Shown: in pieces, positions 59,272 to 64,000 of the stretch | Position numbering within the stretch: position 1 is the first letter of the stretch | Layout of the letters: every line of letters begins with the position of its first letter | Assembly (NCBI RefSeq): GCF_018343695.1 | Contig: NZ_JAGYPJ010000001.1 | Span: 1,747,001 to 1,811,000, forward strand | Source: Lederbergia citrisecunda | Lineage (GTDB): Bacteria > Bacillota > Bacilli > Bacillales > Bacillaceae_C | DNA length: 64,000 bases | Direction: 5' to 3' | Notes under the pieces: generated by a model | Seen by the model: only the letters and a program-made list of their open reading frames with translations | What the model was told of the DNA's origin: nothing | Databases searched by the model: none | Position numbers and translations under genes: made by a program

Positions 59272-59793
59272 TTATTCATTCAGCTCTTCTTTTTTTCTAT
59301 TTAGTAATAATTTGTTGAACGGGAAATAAACGATGATAAAAAATACGGCATTCAAAATAAGAGTAGGTACTAGTCGAATCATTGCAAACTCGTTCAAATC
59401 CATACTTTTTCGTAAAACAAATATATTCATTCCGTATACAATTGTTTCTACCAACGATATACACATTATTGTAATGATTAAGGCCGTAAAAATATTAGAA
59501 AAAAGTAATTTAGTTAATTTTGCCGATACATATACAGCAATTGGAAATAAAACTAAATATATACCTATAACCCCAGTAAAGTAAATATCAAATAATAATC
59601 CGAATACCGCCGCATATATAAGCGTACGATTTCTAAAATAATTAATCCCCATCATGATAAATAATATTAATAAAAAGTGCGGAACAAGGATCCAATCTAC
59701 TCCGAAGGATCCAGGTGGAAGAAAGTCCACAAAAATACTTTCACAATAAAAACAAAAAGTTAAAAGGAAGGGAAGTATTAAGCGTTTCATCAT
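59272..59793 (-). CDS. mreD: Rod shape-determining protein MreD
   Basis: This 173-residue membrane protein has about five helices. MMKRLILPFLLTFCFYCESIF at the start is typical. It works with MreC and MreB in lateral wall synthesis. It overlaps mreC by four bases and follows GGAGGCGGGG. Confidence 0.95.
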   Translation of the reverse strand: MMKRLILPFLLTFCFYCESIFVDFLPPGSFGVDWILVPHFLLILFIMMGINYFRNRTLIYAAVFGLLFDIYFTGVIGIYLVLFPIAVYVSAKLTKLLFSNIFTALIITIMCISLVETIVYGMNIFVLRKSMDLNEFAMIRLVPTLILNAVFFIIVYFPFNKLLLNRKKEELNE

Positions 59794-60653
59794 TCCCCCG
59801 CCTCCGTAACATTTTCAGTATCCATCGTACGAACAATGACCAACACATGCTCAAATCCGTAAAAATCCGCAGAAGGTTCTACATATGCCGTTTGTGTCAA
59901 TCCAAAACGATCAACTTCCACTTCTTTAACTTTTCCGATATCAAGTGCTTTTGGAAAGACACCACCAAGACCAGATGTGACGACATTCTGCCCTTTCTTA
60001 ATCTTTTGATCAATCACGATATCCTTCATAATTAGCATTTTCTTCTCTTTATCGTAGCCGTCGATAAGACCAAAAACATGCTCATCTCCTTGTATTTCAG
60101 CAGCAACTCTATTTTTCTTATTATTAGAGCTAAGAAGTTCCACTGTAGCTGTCATCGGGGAAGTACTAACTACTTTACCGATCAGCCCTTTAGCTGTCAT
60201 GACAGCCATATCTGTCTTTACACCACTTTTACTCCCTTTACTAATCGTAATTTCTTCAAACCAACGATCGGGTGCTCGGCTGATGACTGTTGCTTGAATG
60301 GCACTATAATCACGGAGATTTTCAGTTTTATTTAGTACACTTCGCAGTTCTTCATTATCTTTTTTTATATCCGCTATTTCCTTTTCAAGTTTTGCCAACC
60401 CTTCCAACCGGGCTTTTAATTTTTTATTTTCTGTATATGTATTTGTTAGATCATGAATATTTCCAAAAAAGTTTGCAACTCCCTGTGCTGGCTTTGAAAT
60501 AAGTGATTGACCAAAACCAACAACATCTTTAACAAACTGCTCTGGACGGGTAATATTCTCTCTATCTCGTAAAGAAAATCCAATTAAAGATACGAGAATA
60601 ATAATGCTAATAAGAAGGATTATCAGACGTTTATTTAGAAAAAAGTGTGACAT
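59790..60653 (-). CDS. mreC: Rod shape-determining protein MreC
   Basis: MreC (287 residues) has a short cytoplasmic end, one membrane helix (about 9-28), a coiled coil (about 68-105, ENKKLKARLEGLAKLEKEIA) and two beta-barrel domains (about 110-275). It links MreB filaments to extracellular PBPs. GAGGTG precedes the ATG. mreB lies almost 500 bases upstream. Confidence 0.96.
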   Translation of the reverse strand: MSHFFLNKRLIILLISIIILVSLIGFSLRDRENITRPEQFVKDVVGFGQSLISKPAQGVANFFGNIHDLTNTYTENKKLKARLEGLAKLEKEIADIKKDNEELRSVLNKTENLRDYSAIQATVISRAPDRWFEEITISKGSKSGVKTDMAVMTAKGLIGKVVSTSPMTATVELLSSNNKKNRVAAEIQGDEHVFGLIDGYDKEKKMLIMKDIVIDQKIKKGQNVVTSGLGGVFPKALDIGKVKEVEVDRFGLTQTAYVEPSADFYGFEHVLVIVRTMDTENVTEAGE

Positions 60654-60665
60654 GATTTACACCTC

Positions 60666-61003
60666 GTAGAAAAGAACAAGCACCTAGCTTATCGAATTAC
60701 AAACTCCAGGCTCAAGACTTGCGATAAAGGGAACACGATAAAATCCAAAAAACGAAAGGCGTCTGAAGAAGAAGAAAGGCTAAAAGCGCAACATCCGGAT
60801 CCAGCGTCTTCCTACATGTATACTTCGGACCTCCGTCATGTAATTGTTCTAAGGCAAAAAAGTACGTATTTTGACTTTTATGTCTCAGGTTACTGGACTG
60901 CGGGTGGTTGGCGCCTGCAGTTAGACAGGAGAAATCGCTGTTGATTTATCGTAATGAAAAGGGCTAGAAGTTTGCTATTCGACGGCTACTTGCGCTAGAC
61001 ATG
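60666..61003. repeat. Family-1 repeat interrupted by family-2-like sequence
   Basis: The left part (AAAAGAACAAGCACCTAGC, GACTTGCGATAAAGGGAAC) and right part (CTGTTGATTTATCGTAATG, GAAGTTTGCTATTCGACGG, GCGCTAGACAT) are family 1. Between about 60748 and 60928 lies other sequence, ending with blocks shared with the family-2 element at 30841. The element fills the mreB-mreC gap. Confidence 0.65.
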
Positions 61004-61109
61004 AAAATTTTTTTTACTTTTATCTCTTATGAATGCACAAGCGCCTTATTTCGCGGTACTATGACTAAATATATTTTATCAATTTTTTTAAAGATTTCCT
61101 ATACAATAA

Positions 61110-61140
61110 GAAAAGAGCAAGCGCCGTAAAAACGGCGCAA
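61110..61140 (-). terminator. Possible terminator after mreB
   Basis: GCGCCGT / ACGGCGC with a four-base loop lies eight bases past the mreB stop and is followed on the minus strand by TTGCTCTTTTC. The U-run is imperfect. Confidence 0.5.
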
Positions 61141-61147
61141 GTGACTC

Positions 61148-62170
61148 TTAACGCATATCTTTTACTTTATTTTTAAAAAGATGAATATGTTCTAATGCAA
61201 TTCCGGTACCTTTTGCAACGCAATCCAGCGGTTCATCCGCGATTAAAACCGGCATATCCGTTTCTTGACTCATTACCTTATCCAAATTATGCAGCAATGC
61301 TCCTCCACCAGTAAGTACGATTCCTCTATCCATAATGTCGGCTGCAAGTTCAGGTGGAGTTTTTTCAAGCGTATTTCTTACGGCATCGATGATAGAATTT
61401 ACAGTATCTCGTAATGCCCATGATATTTCTTCTGCTGTTATTTCAATGGTTTTTGGGAGTCCAGTTAGTAAGTCTCGGCCCCGTATCTCCATAGTAGGTA
61501 ATCCTTCCGCCTCTCCGGCCGATCCAATTTCAAGTTTAATCGCTTCAGCAGTTCGATCACCAATTAATAAATTGTATGTTTTTCGGATATAAGCAACAAT
61601 TGAGTCGTCCATATTATCACCAGCAATACGAATCGACATGCTCGTTACAATTCCTCCGAGAGATATCACAGCAACTTCTGTAGTACCACCGCCGATATCT
61701 ACAACCATGCTTCCAGTCGGTTCCCAAACAGGTAAGTTAGCTCCAATCGCCGCAGCAAATGGTTCTTCAATTGGATATGCTTCCTTTGCTCCTGCCTCTC
61801 TAGTCGCATCAAGAACCGCTCTTTGTTCAACTGCGGTAATACCAGACGGAACACAGACCATTATATGAGGCTTTCCGCCAAATAAACCTTTTCTTTTCGT
61901 AGATTGGCGAATATAGTATTTCATCATTGCGGCAGTCGTCTCATAATCCGCAATGACTCCGTCTTTCATCGGTCTAAGTGCAACAATATTTCCTGGAGTT
62001 CGACCAATCATATTTTTTGCGTCGTTTCCTACTGCTACAATTTTTTTGGTATCAGTTTGTAACGCAACTACTGATGGTTCACGTAACACGATTCCTTTTC
62101 CTTTTACAAAAACAAGTGTATTGGCAGTTCCTAAATCTATTCCAAGATCTTTCGTTCCAAATCCAAACAT
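61148..62170 (-). CDS. mreB: Rod shape-determining actin homologue MreB
   Basis: MreB (340 residues) forms filaments that guide lateral wall synthesis. Phosphate-binding loops [10 protein letters not shown] (about 10-19) and [17 protein letters not shown] (about 158-174), and the adenosine motif [12 protein letters not shown] (about 285-296) are intact. The start at 62170 ([12 protein letters not shown]) follows AAAGGGAG. Confidence 0.98.
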   Translation of the reverse strand: MFGFGTKDLGIDLGTANTLVFVKGKGIVLREPSVVALQTDTKKIVAVGNDAKNMIGRTPGNIVALRPMKDGVIADYETTAAMMKYYIRQSTKRKGLFGGKPHIMVCVPSGITAVEQRAVLDATREAGAKEAYPIEEPFAAAIGANLPVWEPTGSMVVDIGGGTTEVAVISLGGIVTSMSIRIAGDNMDDSIVAYIRKTYNLLIGDRTAEAIKLEIGSAGEAEGLPTMEIRGRDLLTGLPKTIEITAEEISWALRDTVNSIIDAVRNTLEKTPPELAADIMDRGIVLTGGGALLHNLDKVMSQETDMPVLIADEPLDCVAKGTGIALEHIHLFKNKVKDMR

Positions 62171-62397
62171 GTATGTATCTCCCTTTCTCATGCCGAATGC
62201 TTTATATATGCATCTGCTCCCTATACTTTCAAAAACAATAACGATAAATTCTATAGCCTGTCCAATACATTAATTTATTGTTACCTCGTCAGTGCATAAC
62301 ATTTATACTATTTTTCCCATTAGTTTGAGCAAACAACAACACGCCCAATAAAATCCATAACTCTAATTATATAGTATCATTTTTTAAAATCCTAGTG

Positions 62398-63087
62398 TCA
62401 CATATATCCTTTTTCTTTCATACTGACATATTTTTTATCACCGATGATTAAATGATCCAGAAGTTCTATCCCTATCATTTTTCCACATTCTACTAATCGT
62501 TTTGTCACTTCGATATCTTCTCTTGAAGGTGATGGATCTCCGGATGGATGATTATGGAGGCAAATAATTGAAGCCGCCGAACGACGAATGGCTTCTTTAA
62601 ATACCTCACGAGGATGTACAATACTTGCATTTAAACTACCTATGAAGATTGTTTGACGATGGATGACTTGATTTTTTGTATTTAAATAAAGTGCCACGAA
62701 ATGCTCCTGTGTAAGAAAACGCATATCGTTCATTACGTAGTTAGCACCATCTTCAGGACTTCGTATAACATATCTTTCATCATACGAAAGATTGCTGATT
62801 CTCCTACCAAGTTCAACTGCAGCTGCAATCTGAACCGCTTTCGCTTGTCCAATTCCTTTCAAATTTGTCATTTCTTCCAGTACTGCATCTTTAAGCCACA
62901 TGAGACCACCAAATTGTGTTAACAGACGATTTGACAATTGTATGACAGATTCTGATTTAGTGCCCGTCCTTAATAATATTGCTAGTAACTCATGGTTTGA
63001 TAAGCTTTCAGCTCCATTGTTAATAAGTCGTTCACGCGGACGCTGATCTATAGGAAAATCACGAATCATTAGGGTTTCCGTTTTCAA
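62398..63087 (-). CDS. radC: RadC family JAB-domain protein
   Basis: This 229-residue protein has an N-terminal helix-hairpin-helix region (about 15-85, LKGIGQAKAVQIAAA) and a JAB/MPN metalloprotease-like domain (about 105-225) with the metal motif HNHPSGDPSPS. Despite the name, a direct DNA-repair role is disputed and natural substrates are unknown. It is 22 bases after maf. Confidence 0.95.
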   Translation of the reverse strand: MKTETLMIRDFPIDQRPRERLINNGAESLSNHELLAILLRTGTKSESVIQLSNRLLTQFGGLMWLKDAVLEEMTNLKGIGQAKAVQIAAAVELGRRISNLSYDERYVIRSPEDGANYVMNDMRFLTQEHFVALYLNTKNQVIHRQTIFIGSLNASIVHPREVFKEAIRRSAASIICLHNHPSGDPSPSREDIEVTKRLVECGKMIGIELLDHLIIGDKKYVSMKEKGYM

Positions 63088-63109
63088 ATATGTTTTCCTC
63101 CTTTTGAAT

Positions 63110-63691
63110 CTAGTTGGGAGGAATGATAAGCCCTATATTTAACAAGGCACGGTATAAACGGGAGATTGGGAGACCAACTACAGAATAATAATCTCCATTT
63201 ATTGATTTTACAAGGAGAGCTCCCAGCCCCTGAATGCCATATGCACCTGCTTTATCAAAGGGCTCCCCACTCATAATATACTGATCAATATCAGTTTCTG
63301 TTAACTCCCAAAATTCTACATCTGTTTTTTCATAAAATGCTTCTGTCTTGTTTTTATCTTTAATAGCTACTCCTGTATATACTGAATGTATTCGTCCTGA
63401 TAGTTGTTTCAGCATATGTTTAGCTTCAGTCATATTTTTGGGCTTACCGAGAATGATATCATCACTTACAACGACAGTATCAGCTCCAATAATAACGGCA
63501 TGTGGATAATGCTCTATTGCTACTTTTACTTTTCGTAAAGCAAGTGTTTTGACAAATTCTGATGGTGAAAGATTAGATGGTAGAGTTTCATCGGCATTTG
63601 ATGAAAAAGTAGTAAAAGGAATGTTTAATTTCTGAAGGATTTCTTTTCTTCGAGGTGAAGCAGAAGCTAGTACGAGGTGATCCATAGGCAT
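63110..63691 (-). CDS. maf: Maf-family nucleotide pyrophosphatase
   Basis: Maf (193 residues) hydrolyses dTTP/UTP and modified nucleotides and is linked to septum inhibition and competence in B. subtilis. LASASPRRKEIL (about 7-18), the catalytic GADTVV (about 70) and KAGAYGIQG motifs are intact. The start at 63691 has AAAGGA five bases upstream; ATG codons one or two codons away are possible. Confidence 0.95.
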   Translation of the reverse strand: MPMDHLVLASASPRRKEILQKLNIPFTTFSSNADETLPSNLSPSEFVKTLALRKVKVAIEHYPHAVIIGADTVVVSDDIILGKPKNMTEAKHMLKQLSGRIHSVYTGVAIKDKNKTEAFYEKTDVEFWELTETDIDQYIMSGEPFDKAGAYGIQGLGALLVKSINGDYYSVVGLPISRLYRALLNIGLIIPPN

Positions 63692-63791
63692 GGCCATCCT
63701 TTCTTGAGTTAGGAAAATGGTCTCTATAGACGATTTTCCTGAATAGGGAGATACATGATTCTATCCTATCAAAGAGTTAAAAAAGAAACAA

Positions 63792-63816
63792 GAAAAAGAG
63801 GCCAAGAGCCCCTTTT
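63792..63816 (-). terminator. Terminator between the partial gene and maf
   Basis: On the minus strand AAAGGGGC pairs with GCCTCTTT (one G-U), then TTTTTC. It ends the gene that enters from the right edge. Confidence 0.75.
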
Positions 63817-63823
63817 GAATTAT

Positions 63824-64000
63824 TTACGAACCAATTTCACCTTTATATAACTTAATAAATTCCAGTAAAACTTGTTGGGCTTGTAATAGTTCACTTTTCG
63901 ATTGCGATGTTTGAAAACCTTTAAGATGTGTTTCAGCTGATTTGAGACTTCCATGAAGTTCCTTAGCGATTTCCTCGTGGAAGTTGCCATTCAGTGTATT
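63824..64000 (-). CDS. C-terminal fragment of the gene upstream of maf
   Basis: The last 58 codons of a gene cut by the window edge, ending IKLYKGEIGS-stop at 63824. The segment looks helical (EEIAKELHGSLKSAE, SELLQAQQVLLEF). Synteny would place spoIIB here, and its C-terminus is poorly conserved, but I cannot confirm this from the fragment. Confidence 0.6.
   Translation of the reverse strand, partial: NTLNGNFHEEIAKELHGSLKSAETHLKGFQTSQSKSELLQAQQVLLEFIKLYKGEIGS

Noticed and set aside
62192-62397. Promoters upstream of mreB
   Set aside because: Several AT-rich -10-like hexamers occur, one reading TATAAT near the radC end, but none has a convincing -35.

Overview
The window is a low-GC stretch of a chromosome from an endospore-forming Bacillaceae bacterium. 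It follows the Bacillus subtilis spoIIB-maf-radC-mreBCD-minCD ... alaS-mltG-greA-yrrS gene order almost throughout. Sporulation genes (spoIVFA/FB, spo0B, safA, a ysxE-type coat kinase, bofC, spoVB), sigma-factor-like promoters, two T-boxes, a 6S RNA and consensus sigma-A promoters all fit this. No phage, integron, CRISPR array, tRNA or intact insertion sequence was seen. Most genes lie on the minus strand, so the text below runs from right to left, in the direction of transcription.

Right end (64000 to 50000): a partial gene in the spoIIB position, maf, radC, mreB, a 0.5-kb repeat-filled spacer, mreC-mreD, minC-minD, spoIVFA-spoIVFB, an RNase G gene (absent from B. subtilis), then rplU-prp-rpmA under an L21-type leader, spo0B-obg, and pheB without pheA. 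niaR and safA diverge next to this block.

Middle (50000 to 31000): safA-ysxE, bofC, a plus-strand YflT-family stress gene behind a sigma-B-like promoter, ruvA-ruvB-DUF2905-queA-tgt-yajC, yrzE (apparent ATA start), yrbG, spoVB, comN, secDF, a cation-diffusion facilitator, then recJ-apt.

Left half (31000 to 1): relA-dtd, convergent yrvJ-like amidase, two small ORFs, hisS-aspS behind a T-box, 6S RNA, tcdA, rarA (+), a YczE-like membrane gene coupled to cymR, the cysteine desulfurase-mnmA tRNA thiolation pair, a TPR gene, recD2, yrrD, a small zinc-ribbon gene, an AI-2E-family permease gene, alaS behind a T-box, ireB-ruvX-yrzB, mltG, trmR, udk, greA, yrrR(pbpI)-yrrS.

The genes form ordinary housekeeping and sporulation modules: cell elongation and division-site selection, ribosome assembly, pro-sigma-K activation, Holliday-junction processing with queuosine synthesis, stringent response, aminoacyl-tRNA synthesis and sulfur metabolism. 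I did not find an obviously new multi-gene system. The less ordinary content is between genes: about ten copies of a dispersed palindromic repeat, one nested inside a second repeat family; a tandem array of 52-bp hairpin units; a decayed ORF; an inverted repeat that would mask the yrrR ribosome binding site; and unlisted small ORFs. Starts were moved from the longest ORF wherever a ribosome binding site and family length favoured an internal codon.
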